A stretch of 64,000 nt of DNA from Rhipidocladum racemiflorum (taxonomy: Eukaryota > Streptophyta > Magnoliopsida > Poales > Poaceae), in the NCBI GenBank assembly GCA_036346355.1, contig CM070578.1, positions 15,824,501 to 15,888,500 on the forward strand. Direction: 5' to 3'. The position numbers were made by a program, and so were the translations under genes. Under the pieces are notes generated by a model. That model saw nothing but the letters and a program-made list of their open reading frames with translations. It searched no databases and was not told where the DNA came from. Position 1 is the first letter of the stretch, and each line of letters opens with the position of its first letter. Of the stretch, positions 10,801 to 20,937 are shown in pieces.

Positions 10801-11612
10801 CACATATATGGGGATGGCATTTTTTGTAAATAAGAGTTAAGTTATAAGGGTACCAGGGAAGTGGGATTTTCAGAAGCACCAGCCAAAGCCCAGAAGCATT
10901 GTTTTCCTTGCTTCTCTCACGTAGTGCAAATTGGGCTGGAGCTTTTTCTCTTCATCTGGCTGGAAAAATACTGTTTGTTTTGGCTTATGGCTTATGGAGG
11001 CTTAGAAGCCTAATAAGCTCCAGCTAAAGCCTAAACAAACAGACCCTTAGTAGTATGGAATTATAAATAAAATTTGTTAAAAGAATTAAGCTTAATTTTT
11101 AATCTTTAAAAATCGAAAATAGAAAAAACATTTTTTTTTCTATTTTTAATGTTTTAAAGATAACAAATGAAGTTCAATTATTTTGAATTCTTTTTGTATA
11201 ATCCTAGAGTATAATCAAGCTTCAATATTTTTATAAAAAATCTAAAAATATTTCTATTACTTTATTTTTATAAAAATACATGGCATTATCATACTTTGAA
11301 AATTTTATGGTGCCATATTTAGTGGTCTAGGATCATACAAAAAAAATTAAAAGAATTGAAATTCATTCATTATATTTAAAAAATCAAAAAATAGTTAACA
11401 GACAGTCAACTGACAGAAATGGCAAAAGAAGAAAGAAGCGCTAATTCTAGTGGCAAAAATGAAATGAGAAAAAAGTGGTGGCAGAAAAGAAATTGAGCAT
11501 TTTTTAGTGGTACAAAAAAAATTCCCTTGAATAAACGGCATCAAATTTGGGGCGGATTTGACGGTGAAACGAGAAGTTAGATGTTTGTAAATGGCATTTG
11601 ATAATTGATTGG

Positions 11613-12020
11613 CCTCCAACGAAATTTTTGCTTATCTAGCCTCTTGTACCTTATTGTTTTTTTCAAATCTAGCCTCCTCACCTATACATTGGCAAAATTG
11701 GTCCCTTCTTTCACCGTTGAAGGTGCGGACATCTGTCGTGATCGGGGAGCGTGAAAGGTGGCCGACACCACAACAAAGCGGGAGAGCGTGGGAGGAGCTA
11801 CGGTAGTTCGCAGGGGCCATTTCCTCCCGCGCTGCAATGCCCTACTACGACGCCGACCAGCTTTCTCACTCCCCGACGCGCACAGTAGGGGATGGGTGTC
11901 ACCTTCCGCAGTAGAGAAGGATGTCATTTTTGCAAATGCATGTGCACGAAAAGAAGGGACTAAATTTGAAAATAATGAGGTACATAAGGCTAGATAAGCA
12001 ATGATTTTGCCACCTCCAAC
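11613..12020. mobile_element. Nonautonomous TIR element with 8-bp target duplication
   Basis: CCTCCAAC occurs at 11613-11620 and 12013-12020. Between them the ends share GCTTATCTAGCC as an inverted repeat that extends with mismatches for about 55 bp (TTTCAAATCTAG against CTAAATTTGAAA). The interior is GC-rich with short open frames but no recognisable domain. A related element lies at 51287-51786. The 8-bp duplication fits hAT, or a MULE with one mismatched base. Confidence 0.72.
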
Positions 12021-12076
12021 CCTGGTATTTCAAGCAACATACAGCAATGGGCAAGTTCAAACCAACAGTCCATGTA

Positions 12077-12313
12077 TCTCTACTATTCTAAAGCAGCACT
12101 TGGTGGCAGTGGTCCATTCTTCCCACGTCATTAATTACCGCTTAATTGCCCTACGCAAGAAATGAAGCGTTGCTTTAATTAGCCAGTTTTCGTAAGAAAC
12201 GAAGCGTTAAAGATAGATGTTTGATTTTGTGAAATAATTTTTTTTTATTTTTTAATCTTTATTTTTCGTTATCAATTTTGTTTTTCGTAGCAACGCACGG
12301 GCATGTAACTAGT
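12077..12313 (+). mobile_element. Short nonautonomous Helitron
   Basis: It starts TCTCTACTATTCTAAAGC and ends GCATGTAACTAGT, preceded by the grass Helitron signature GCAACGCACGGGCA. It sits between A (12076) and T (12314), the A^T insertion site of Helitrons. At 237 bp it has no coding capacity. Confidence 0.78.
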
Positions 12314-12398
12314 TAGCAGTCATGGACTTCTTGCTAGGTATCAATTCAACATATCTCTCTCTCCCCATCATATGATTATCAAAAGTTTGCTATACTAG

Positions 12399-12687
12399 AA
12401 CTCCCACCGTTTAGAAATATAAGACGTATAGTTTGAAGGGTACGTCTTATTTAGAAATATAAGGCTTATATGTAGATTTAATGTGACCTTTTCTACTATA
12501 ACCCTATTTGTTCTCTCTCAACTATATGCATTTATTCTTTACCATCCATACAAAATATTATATTTTATCTTTCAAGATAATTAAGTGAGGTATCTAAGTT
12601 ATTTTCTGTCAAAACATTTTCAATTTCATCGTAACTTTAATCTTTATATAAAGTAAAAATACGCTTTATATTTCTGAACGAAGGTAG
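12399..12687. mobile_element. Stowaway-like MITE
   Basis: CTCCCACCGTTTAGAAATAT near the left end is complementary to ATATTTCTGAACGAAGGTAG at the right end, the CTCCNTCCGT class of mariner/Stowaway termini. An internal copy of TTAGAAATATAAG lies at about 12450. The exact TA duplication is not clean. Confidence 0.62.
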
Positions 12688-12883
12688 AAATATAACTGTA
12701 CGTGGTCATTATATATGTTTATACACGCATCGTAAACCCACTAACCGAAAGGAACAATATGCCACATTTGCCATTTCAATTGACAACCACGTCGCATACG
12801 TGATGCAACGTATTTGGATGCCACACCAGTTAGGCTAGCTACGGGAGATTAGAGGTTGCTGACATCGATTTGTGCTAATGGCC

Positions 12884-12951
12884 ACGTGCGCTCGCAATGA
12901 TCCTACCAGGTACGTGCGGGCTCACAATGATCCTAGTAGGTACGTGCTCAC
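12884..12951. repeat. 30-bp tandem repeat, two and a half copies
   Basis: CGTGCGNNCTCNCAATGATCC recurs at about 12885 and 12914, and a third partial copy (TACGTGCTCAC) follows. Confidence 0.6.
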
Positions 12952-13740
12952 GTTCAGTTTCCGAGAGCTAACTAGTCTCTCAGCTTATGGGTTGTTTGGT
13001 TGGCTGCATCTAAAGAGATTTGTATCTGCAGATGTAAAAGATGGGTGTTTGATTATCTTCTCATTCAACCTAGCCTGGCTCTACGGATGCAAAACACCCC
13101 TTTCAGCCTGGCTCTAGAGAAACGAGAAAATCCACCGTTTCCCCCGGGCCATGCTCTGCCGAGCCATGCATGCATGCTGACATTAGCATTTACTATCTAC
13201 TTTTCTTCTTTTCTTTGCTATATCTTTTGATTAGCATCTCCGATCAACGAACCGATTTCACCTATGTGTTTCTGATATTGTTTCGAACAAAACTAGACCA
13301 TACTTGCTATATAAATTTCAAAAGATTAAAATTTTAGTTTTTCATTTATTGATTTTCTAGAATATATTTTAAAACTTTTTATTTTCGTTTTTGAAATTAT
13401 TGATTTTCTAGTATTTTTAAAATTTGTTTCATCCCTCTCTTGAATTTGCCTATCACGGATTATGGAGAATATACTAATGATCTTTTCTAAGGTTTATGTC
13501 TTGTCAGTTGCTTGTGGTATTTTCAGTAAAAGGCATACTGTCGAGCCATATATTTCCAATGCAATTGTCTTCCGCTGCAAACACTTAATTTGGCCAATAG
13601 GCCTAGTTGTAAGAAATACATTTTTATTAATGCACTATGAACTTGTATGGATGTGATAACAATGTTGTACATGTGCGTACTAGCCACTGATTATGGGGCT
13701 AGTACCCATTGCTGATATTCTATACCAAAAGTGGAGGCCT
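12952..13740. other. Unassigned AT-rich intergenic DNA
   Basis: No domain-bearing frame, terminal inverted repeat or RNA gene was recognised here. Confidence 0.45.
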
Positions 13741-15180
13741 CACATGATCACTCCAATTTGCAAAACACATTTTTAACTTCTATTCACATGCTCCAAAGAA
13801 TCACAGAAAACTCCAATTTATTTGCAAAAGCACATTTGCAGATAACCAAGAACCAATGAGAACAATCCTTTTAGCAATGTGATGATCAACACGAGATTAA
13901 ATCAACTTGCAAACCATGATTGTAGGCTCTATTCACATGCTCTAGGATCGAATCCCGTAACCTCCCGCTTATTTGCAAAACACATTTACAAATAACAAAT
14001 CAAACATTTTGCAAACACAAAACATAAACCTTTCTTAGCATTGTGATGATCAACACATGATCCAATCACAAGCTAAGACTCTAACGCATGAGTTCTCTTC
14101 TTTTGCAACACATGCAAATCTTAGCTCCATGCAAAAAAACAACTAATAAACTGAAATGTATGAGCTTTCTCTTCATTTACAACACATGCAAGTACTTAGC
14201 ACCATGCATAGACCAACTAAACCAAATTTGATTGAGCATTCAAGCTTTGCAATACATGCAAAACTTAACTCTAAGCAAAATCCAAACAAATCAAATACAT
14301 GAACTCTTTATTTTAAAAAAATTTGCTCCATGCAATACCAAATCAAATCACATGCTTGAGATTTCTTCTTTTTGCAACACATACAAATCCAAAGCTCCAT
14401 ACAAATACCAAATCAATTAAGATTCAATATAGGAAGCAAATAAGAACTAAGTATGAACTTTCGCTATTTGCAACACATGCAAATATGAATTTCATGCAAA
14501 AACCAACTTAAAAGAGTGAGCTAGAGTGAACCAGATTAAGTTCATCAACACATGATGAAGCTCAAGTTATAAGACTCAACCCCTCTTAATAGTATAACAC
14601 CTATACTAGCAACCAGATCTCCCATCCAAACACTGATACCGATCAAAGACTAGGAAATATCCTTAGCCCTAGCTAGTTATTCCTTTACCGCGCGCTAGCC
14701 ACTTGGAACTTTTATGATGTGCAATCATTTTCTCTCCAATTAGCGCCTTCTCCTTCTTGTTCATCAACACATAATAAACCTTCTCTAGTTCTTCTCTTCA
14801 CTCTTGGGATCTCCCTTTGAAGTTCATCAACACATGATGACTTCTTGTTCTCGATTCTTTATCACCGTTGTACTTAATCTATTTCAATGCACTCCATTTA
14901 CACATAATGGATGCCCCGAGATCGATTGAGAAGAACCCAAATCAATTTGAATGATTAATTGTGTCTTGAGTACATTGATGCAACTAATGCTTCATTATAC
15001 CGAAGAACTTTTTGTTTGCCCTTAATCAACAAATAAACACCATCAACACATGATAAAGCGTTCTTTGATTGATTGAAAGACAACCAAACATAATTTAAAT
15101 TTCATTTAAATTTATATGAATATATATTAACTACACAAGTTTCATATACTCTTACTCGTTTGAAACTTCATGAAGCTAGC
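13741..15180. repeat. Degenerate tandem and interspersed repeat region
   Basis: Diverged units of about 70-90 bp recur, built around GCAACACATGCAAAT followed by GCTCCATGCAAA. They appear near 14103, 14181, 14256, 14375 and 14470. The motif CATCAACACATGATGA recurs at about 14543, 14760, 14825 and 15040. The region is AT-rich and non-coding. It resembles untranslated DNA of large gypsy elements. That assignment is inference. Confidence 0.55.
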
Positions 15181-15780
15181 ATGCTTGGAAACACAGCTGA
15201 AACTGGAGTGAAACTGCCAGCAAGACGTGGTGCTGGGCATTGCGGGTAGAGAACGGTCGTGGGGTCTCAGGGAGCCCACGCGGAGGGGGTCGTTAGGTTA
15301 GGTACGACGCAGGAGGAGGACAGGGTGGCCGCGCGGGAGGAGCTCGCTGGGGTGGCCGCACGGGACGGGGCATATTGCTGGGGCAATGCGTAGGAGAGGA
15401 TGTCAGGGCAGCCTCCCCGTCGAGCCACGATGCGGTACACTGGATCGCATCTGATGCGGTCCTCTCAGTCTCAGGTGGGCAACTGACAGCGCTCTAATTC
15501 TAATTGAGCGCATGATCGATCGGGCAAGGCAGTGAACAGCGCGGAAACCGTTGGACTTGCTGTCTTGGGTTGGGCCCAACCGGTTTAGGCTGGTGTCCAC
15601 CAAACCAACAGCACCAGCGCATCCCCATCCAAAGCTCTCCCCTCTCTTCTCGCGAGAGAGAAAACCAGAGGAGATCGAGCTAGGAGGCTGGCTTGCCAAT
15701 GCCTGAAAACGTACGTAGGAAGATGCAATCTACTATCTAACATGGTCCCGTCCAAACCTACTCTTGGGATCTCTAACACT
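15181..15780. other. GC-rich unassigned block
   Basis: The composition shifts sharply to GC-rich, with minus-strand frames (15403-15699 and 15585-15779) lacking a recognisable domain. It may be a captured or decayed gene piece. Confidence 0.4.
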
Positions 15781-15789
15781 CAAACGCAT

Positions 15790-15950
15790 AATTATCAATA
15801 CCAGTATGTACCGGCTGGTTTGTACTATTTTGGCACATAAACCGGTACAAAGTAGTTCTATGTACCGTACCGGACTTGATACCGGTCAATACCAATCATA
15901 TCGGCTTCGATATTGGTCAATACCGGCCATATCGGTGGAATCGATAATAT
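15790..15950. repeat. ACCGGT/TATCGG-rich short repeats
   Basis: GATACCGGTCAATACC and GATATTGGTCAATACC repeat with CATATCGG between them, giving an imperfect 36-bp tandem repeat preceded by further ACCGGTA motifs. No element ends were identified. Confidence 0.5.
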
Positions 15951-16388
15951 GATATATTAAACTATACGTTATATTTGATAGTACTACTATGTATTTGGAG
16001 TAATATTATAAGTGAACTTTGGTGTAAATATAATTAAATATATGTATACTTATAAATATATATTATTATACTAAACTCGAAATGTTACGCCGGTATATAT
16101 CGGTACCGAAATGTACCATTCCAAGAGACAAATTGGTATAGTTTCCGATAGGGTATTGACAAGTTTGCTCAAATATCATAGGGTCGCCACTAGACCATGG
16201 TGCCATAATTCTGCTTTGTCTTAAATTCACCAAACATGTATTGAATTCAAGACATTTAAGCTCTAAACATGTTAGGTTTCATTCACGAACCAACTCATTT
16301 ACATCCATGTAGGTAAAATACACAATCTACTTGTAGTTACACGGATATGGACAAACCCAATAAAAATATGTCTGGTAAACAATAATTA

Positions 16389-16631
16389 TACTCCCTCTGT
16401 TTTTTTTATAAGGCGTATTAGGTTTCGTTAGGACAAGGCTTTGACCAACAATTACTCTATTAGCATATAATTTTTATGACACAAAATTGATATTAGCAGA
16501 TTTGTATTCAAAAGTACTTATATATAATTATGATTTTGTATTGCATAAATGGTATATTAATGAAGTAATCGTTGGTCAAAGTCTTGTCCTAACGAAATCT
16601 AATACGCCTTATAAAAAAAACGGAAGGAGTA
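16389..16631. mobile_element. Stowaway MITE with TA duplication
   Basis: The element is 16391-16629 (239 bp), flanked by TA. The ends CTCCCTCTGTTTTTTTTATA and its mirror (CTCCTTCCGTTTTTTTTATA when reversed) continue as a near-perfect inverted repeat of about 65 bp, including AAGGCGTATTAG and CGTTAGGACAAG. The whole molecule folds into one hairpin. Confidence 0.93.
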
Positions 16632-16945
16632 ATTTACAACACTGACTGGTATTTTACGGTGCTATGACTTATAAAGTTATTATATATCCTTGCTTTTCTA
16701 AATAATGGTTTTGACTTTTTGCGGTTTATGAATTTGACCATTACTTTTTAGAATTTTTTATATTATTATAGCTTAATAAAATTATAATAATACAAATATA
16801 GCGATAGAATTTTCATACGTCTAATCTAGATAGTTATAAAGACATTGATGGTCAAATTTTACAAAACTTCGACTACATGGCCTCTAAGATGTCATTTGGA
16901 AGACCTGCTAGTTGGCTGTTATCGGAAATTGCAGATGCAAGAGCA

Positions 16946-17983
16946 GTACTTACTGGGAAAAATCGTATTTAGTACAAGTTTTAACTCGTATTTACAAGAT
17001 GATATAACAGTTTCGCGAATTTACAAAAAAAAACAGTCATCTCCGGTTCCCCGTGAACCGGCCAAGTCATGACCGGTTCCCCGTGAACCGGCCAAGCCAT
17101 ATGCGGTTCACCAAGAACCGGCCATGGCATTTTTTATTTTTTATTTTTACTTTTTTCTGATTTTTGAAAACGAGTTGATTGAAATGAAATAACTTTGGCT
17201 ATACAACTCCAAATTCAACAAGACAATTTTCTAAATTAGTATAAAATCATTTAGATTATGAATATGTAAAAATAATATGAGTACTACTAGAGCAGAGCCT
17301 GAATACAATCTGGATCATACTAGACGACAAATGATCCAAGTCCATCGGTTTCACTGTCGATGGATAAATAAAGATATTACAATGCAGCCAAAAAAACTTT
17401 TGGTTTATGCATGTGGTGATGTGACGGCATCCAGGTAATTTGTTGCCCATAAACTGCGATCTTAATTATAATTTGTTATATGTGTACTGCGCTTAATTGA
17501 TCTTAATTAAGCCTCATGGCAAAAAAAACTTTCAGTGTGTGCATGCACTGATGTGACTGCATCCAGGTAATTTGTTTCTCGTATACTGCGCTTAGTGGAT
17601 CTTAATTATAATTTACCGTGACCTGGACATCGTTTGTTGCACAATAATCAAAGCTAAAATATTTTTGCATATTCATAATCTAAATGATTTTACACTAATT
17701 TTAAAAGTTATTTCGTTGAATTTTGAGTTGTATAGCAAAGGTTATTTGCATTTCAATCAACTAGATTTCGAAAATCAGAAAAAAGCAACAAAACAAAAAT
17801 GCCATGGCCGGTTCCTGGTGAACCACACATGGCTTGACCGGTTCACGGGAAACCGGTCATGCTTGGCCGGTTCATGGGGAACCGAAGATGACCGATTTTT
17901 TTTGTAAATTCGCGAAACTATTGTATCACCTTGTAAATACGAGTTAAAACTTGTACTAAATTCGTTTTTTTTCCGTACTTACT
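16946..17983. mobile_element. Nonautonomous Mutator-like foldback element (9-bp target duplication)
   Basis: GTACTTACT flanks the element at 16946-16954 and 17975-17983. The body (16955-17974, 1020 bp) begins GGGAAAAATCG and ends in the complement. The arms are about 320-340 bp each and carry repeated ACCGGTTCCCCGTGAACCGG units near the ends. The central unpaired part contains a direct repeat (17388-17625). There is no transposase. The long TIRs and 9-bp duplication identify a MULE. Confidence 0.88.
17388..17625. repeat. Direct repeat of about 130 bp at the centre of the MULE
   Basis: GCATCCAGGTAATTTGTT followed by an ACTGCG...CTTAATTATAATTT block occurs twice, each time preceded by AAAAAACTTT and TGATGTGAC. 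The two copies differ at scattered positions. Confidence 0.75.
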
Positions 17984-18117
17984 GCCTTCGCAGATTGGTC
18001 CGCAGCATGTTTGCCAACTAGTTAGTGCACAGCAGCTCTTCTAGCTATACTGCACAACTGGCCATATGTGTATGTATACACCTACTGCCGTACAAAGCAG
18101 CTGCTGGTTCATGACCC

Positions 18118-18119
<2 letters not shown>

Positions 18120-18156
<37 letters not shown>
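18120..18156. repeat. (GA)n microsatellite
   Basis: A pure AG dinucleotide run, about 18 units, just upstream of a TATA-like box. Confidence 0.95.
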
Positions 18157-18159
<3 letters not shown>

Positions 18160-18198
18160 CTCGCTGTAGTAGCACCCACGGGAGTAAAGCCCCTGCTC

Positions 18199-18205
18199 TA
18201 TAAAT
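18199..18205 (+). promoter_or_regulatory. TATA-like box
   Basis: TATAAAT sits in CTCTATAAATAGCAG between two (GA)n tracts. GA repeats near plant promoters can bind BBR/BPC factors. With no confirmed gene downstream, this is a candidate only. Confidence 0.35.
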
Positions 18206-18255
18206 AGCAGCAGCGAGAGGATGGAATCTGAGGAGCTCAGAAGGTATGCAGTGCG

Positions 18256-18295
18256 AATGTCCAACTCACTTTCTTCATTCTTGGCTCCTCCTGGC

Positions 18296-18356
<61 letters not shown>

Positions 18357-18571
18357 TTGCTGTGCATGGTGGAGAAGCAGGGCACGTGCATTACCATCCA
18401 ATGGCGCCATACCTGGATGGATGGTTCTTCATGTGCCCCTCTTCTCCACCAAGCACAAACTATCTGAATATATATACCTCAGGCGATGCGGGCGCAATCG
18501 GTGTCACATCGCAAGCCGGTTTCTCTCTGATCAGTGGTGTTCAGCTTGCAGAGATCCATGCTCATAGATAG
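18256..18571 (+). CDS. Hypothetical small open frame downstream of a TATA-like box
   Basis: An open frame runs to a stop at 18569-18571. It can start at 18221 (MESEEL), at the in-frame MSNSL near 18257, or after the (GA)n tract at the ATG near 18353 (MVAVHGGEAGHV). The (GA)n run encodes a long ERERER stretch that argues against the upstream starts being used. The remaining 72 residues show no known domain. If expressed, the (GA)n tract would more likely be a 5' UTR. I do not recognise the protein and cannot exclude that the frame is open by chance. Confidence 0.22.
18300..18353. repeat. (GA)n microsatellite
   Basis: A second pure GA run of about 26 units, 144 bp downstream of the first. Confidence 0.95.
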
Positions 18572-18710
18572 GAGGAGGAGGTTTGGTTGATATTATGTCT
18601 CTTGCATCTCTGTGTTTGTATTTGTTTTCCCTGCAAAGTAAAATATTGGTTGTTTTTAGGTATTCTAAGTAACTTCCTTATCTCAAGAATTCGGTAATCC
18701 CTTCAAGAGA

Positions 18711-18840
18711 AGTTACAGGATAGAATTCAGGAAACTCTTCGGAAGGATCAGCTTAAACTGTTCTTGATGCGATTAAGTTACAGGGTAGAATTCAGGAAAC
18801 TCTTCGAAAGGATCAGCTTAAACTGTTCTTGATGCGATTA
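18711..18840. repeat. 65-bp tandem duplication
   Basis: Two adjacent units (18711-18775 and 18776-18840) starting AGTTACAGG differ at only a few positions, so the duplication is recent. No gene is associated. Confidence 0.95.
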
Positions 18841-19169
18841 ATTTCTGGTTCGTTGAGCAACTCTCGAACGCTGTAATTAACGTCGTTTTTGCAGCGAAAA
18901 TACAGGCACTCACCGGAATACACTGGTAAGCACCAATAAGCAGTAAGCTCGCTGTGATTACTGTGTGATTGATGTAATGTTGTTGGTTTTTTAACATAAT
19001 GTAAGATTAATCTCCCTGCCTCTGCATCGTGAGATGCACATAGTCAACCATTTATTACTAAGTTACAGCAAAAAAACAACTGTCACAAAAGAGGTCCAAA
19101 TACTGAAATGAAGTTGCAACAAGCCATAAGAAACACGAAACATAAAGCCTCAATCCACACATAGCCTGT

Positions 19170-19640
19170 TACTGAATCACTATCCATACATGATGAAGAG
19201 ATCCCTAACCACGATATTCAGCGATTTGCATGCCGATAACATCATCTCCCAAGCGTCCTGACGTTGTTGCACAGATCACGATCGCAACCAGTTGATGCAA
19301 ATGTAGATAACCTGCAATGGATTAGATATTTTTTTTCCTATCAAAAATCACATCATTTCGATATAGCCAAATTGACAAACATGTAGCGGCAGTCCTGACC
19401 AAAATGTGAGCCCTTAATTCTTTTCCAAACTCCAATAATCAGTTCCTAAACATATCGGTCATGATACTAGAGGGTGGAATATTACAAGCTGTTTGTGTAA
19501 CACGCCACGCAAAACGAACAAAATGATAGTAAAAAAAGAGATGTTAAATAGTTTTCTCATTATTACAAAAAAATATATTTTTTACTACCATTCCAGTTTC
19601 TGCAATGGAACATAGTTCTTGCGCGTAATTATCCTCGAGG
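19170..19640 (-). pseudogene. Decayed LINE-type reverse-transcriptase zinc-binding region
   Basis: Read on the minus strand from about 19620, the frame gives KNIFFCNNEKTI, a stop, HLFFYYHFVRFAWR, then NIPPSSIMTDMF and SIWLYRNDVIFDRK. The order C-x2-C-like finger, HLFF-x-C/H-F-R, then W/N-D-V-F matches the zf-RVT region found at the C-terminus of plant non-LTR retroelement polyproteins. There are at least four in-frame stops, so it is dead. The 5' extent is uncertain, and neighbouring plus-strand frames here are shadows. Confidence 0.62.
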
Positions 19641-20405
19641 TTGTGATGGACATGCCACCGTGCTCTTCTGTTCAACTGCCTCAGCCTGGGAGTCTCATCA
19701 TCCTTATCAGCATCAACAAGCTGACAGCAATGCACTACATATCCTATTGCATTCATCGCGTACAAGCAAAAACATTTATGAAAGGAACAATCCTAGTGTT
19801 GCTGCTGTCCTTCCTGAAAATAACATTGGAGAAGAAAGGGGGTTTAATTGGATCTTGGGATCATGCCCATGACATGCATGCATTGTTAATTTCATCTTTG
19901 TTAAAGAAATGGGCTTACAATATATTGATGATTTGCTACAGGTTCGATCTTGTGATCATGTGTAGGGCGCAAGGCTATGGGCATTGGGCACTAGCTATCT
20001 GGATTTGAACTGCACAAGATGAGGCCATGAGGCCAGGATGCGAGCACAGTTCAATCGGGCCACAGAAGCACTAGAAACACATTTCTAGAAGCGTTTGCAT
20101 AGTCTCTTAAAACGAAGCTGTACAACTCCTAAAATAAACACGGAGTTAAATGCCTCCTTTGCCATTCACCGGCCTACGAGTAATCATATAGGTTCCTTAC
20201 GATATGTGCAGCTATGAACCATAAGTTCTTAGAAAGAACCTCTTAGTCTTCTTTTATACAGCATAAACGCATGCACTCATTTGTATATATCCTGTACAGT
20301 TGACTTGACGATTTATTGGTGAGCTAATGATATTATCAACCTAGGATTTCTTCCTGTGCCTTGCCTTTTGAATTTGATGTGTTGATAGCTACTCCCTGGA
20401 TTTTT
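19641..20405. other. Unassigned stretch
   Basis: Contains a plus-strand open frame (19619-20008) without a recognisable domain. No other structure was seen. Confidence 0.35.
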
Positions 20406-20409
20406 TTTT

Positions 20410-20927
20410 AAATAATATTTTTTTAAAATGAATTGTGGTTATAATACTCCGAAAATAAAAATTGCAAAAATAACACATGTTCGCCAAACGGCTCGGCGAC
20501 CACCCTATTTTTGCCAAACGGTTCGGCGATAACCCTATTTTCGCCAAACCGTATGGCGACAATAGCCTAAATAGCCTAAATACGCAGTTAATAGTCGGTT
20601 ATCAGAGTTTAGGCTATTGTCGCCATACGGTACGGCGACAATAGGTAATTTCGCCAAATCGTGCGGCGAAAATACCCGATTGTCGCCCCACGGTTCGGCG
20701 ACCACCCTATTTTCGCCGAACGGTTCGGCGAAAATACCCTAATTTCCCGTGAAGGCGATTACATTTAGGCTATTGTCGCCATACGGTTTGGCGAAAATAG
20801 GGTTATCGCCGAACCGTTCGGCGAAAATAGGGTGGTCGCCGAGCCGTTTGGCGAACATGTGTTATTTTTGCAATTTTTGTTTTTCGAGTATTAAAACCGT
20901 AATTCATTTCAAAAAAAGTATTATTTA
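20410..20927. mobile_element. Foldback TIR element built of nested hairpin repeats
   Basis: The outer arms (about 20410-20577 and 20765-20927) are inverted repeats starting AAATAATA and containing TGCAAAAATAACACATGTTCG. Inside, units of about 30 bp of the type TCGCCAAACGGTTCGGCGA, each itself nearly palindromic, recur about nine times in both orientations, separated by ACCCTATT or AATAGGG. A 6-bp CTACTC lies near both outer borders but a true duplication is not certain. A Mutator-like origin is suspected from the long arms. Confidence 0.8.
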
Positions 20928-20937
20928 AACTACTCTT

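Larger units (their letters stand above)
6166..11049 (-). mobile_element. Complete PIF/Harbinger DNA transposon
   Basis: The element occupies 6169-11046 (4878 bp). It is bordered by a TTA target duplication (6166-6168 and 11047-11049) and 14-bp inverted ends, GGCTGTGTTTGTTT against GGGTCTGTTTGTTT. It carries two minus-strand genes, a Myb/SANT-like protein (8307-9250) and a DD47E transposase (6722-8027), both free of stops after removal of one GT-AG intron each. Two genes, TWA target and short TIRs are the hallmark of PIF/Harbinger. It lies inside the left arm of a Mutator-like element. Intact coding suggests recent or current competence. That is inference. Confidence 0.92.
5785..11535. mobile_element. 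Mutator-like TIR element with 9-bp target duplication, split by a Harbinger insertion
   Basis: The 9-bp repeat TTGAATAAA flanks the unit at 5785-5793 and 11527-11535. The element itself runs 5794-11526, starting GGGAAAAT and ending AATTCCC. Its two arms are long imperfect inverted repeats of more than 300 bp: CGTTTTATTTTTGCCACTAG near 5858 pairs with CTAGTGGCAAAAATGAAATG near 11446. Without the 4.9-kb insertion at 6169-11046 it is about 850 bp and non-coding. A 9-bp duplication with long TIRs is diagnostic of MULEs. Confidence 0.82.

Noticed and set aside
10470..10803. Protein-coding gene in the GC-rich part of the Harbinger element
   Set aside because: Open frames exist on both strands without a domain. 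The position and sequence style fit a 5' leader of the element's own genes.
18221..18353. Protein with a long ERERER stretch encoded by the (GA)n tract
   Set aside because: The dipeptide run is a by-product of the microsatellite. Only the part after the tract is kept as a low-confidence frame.
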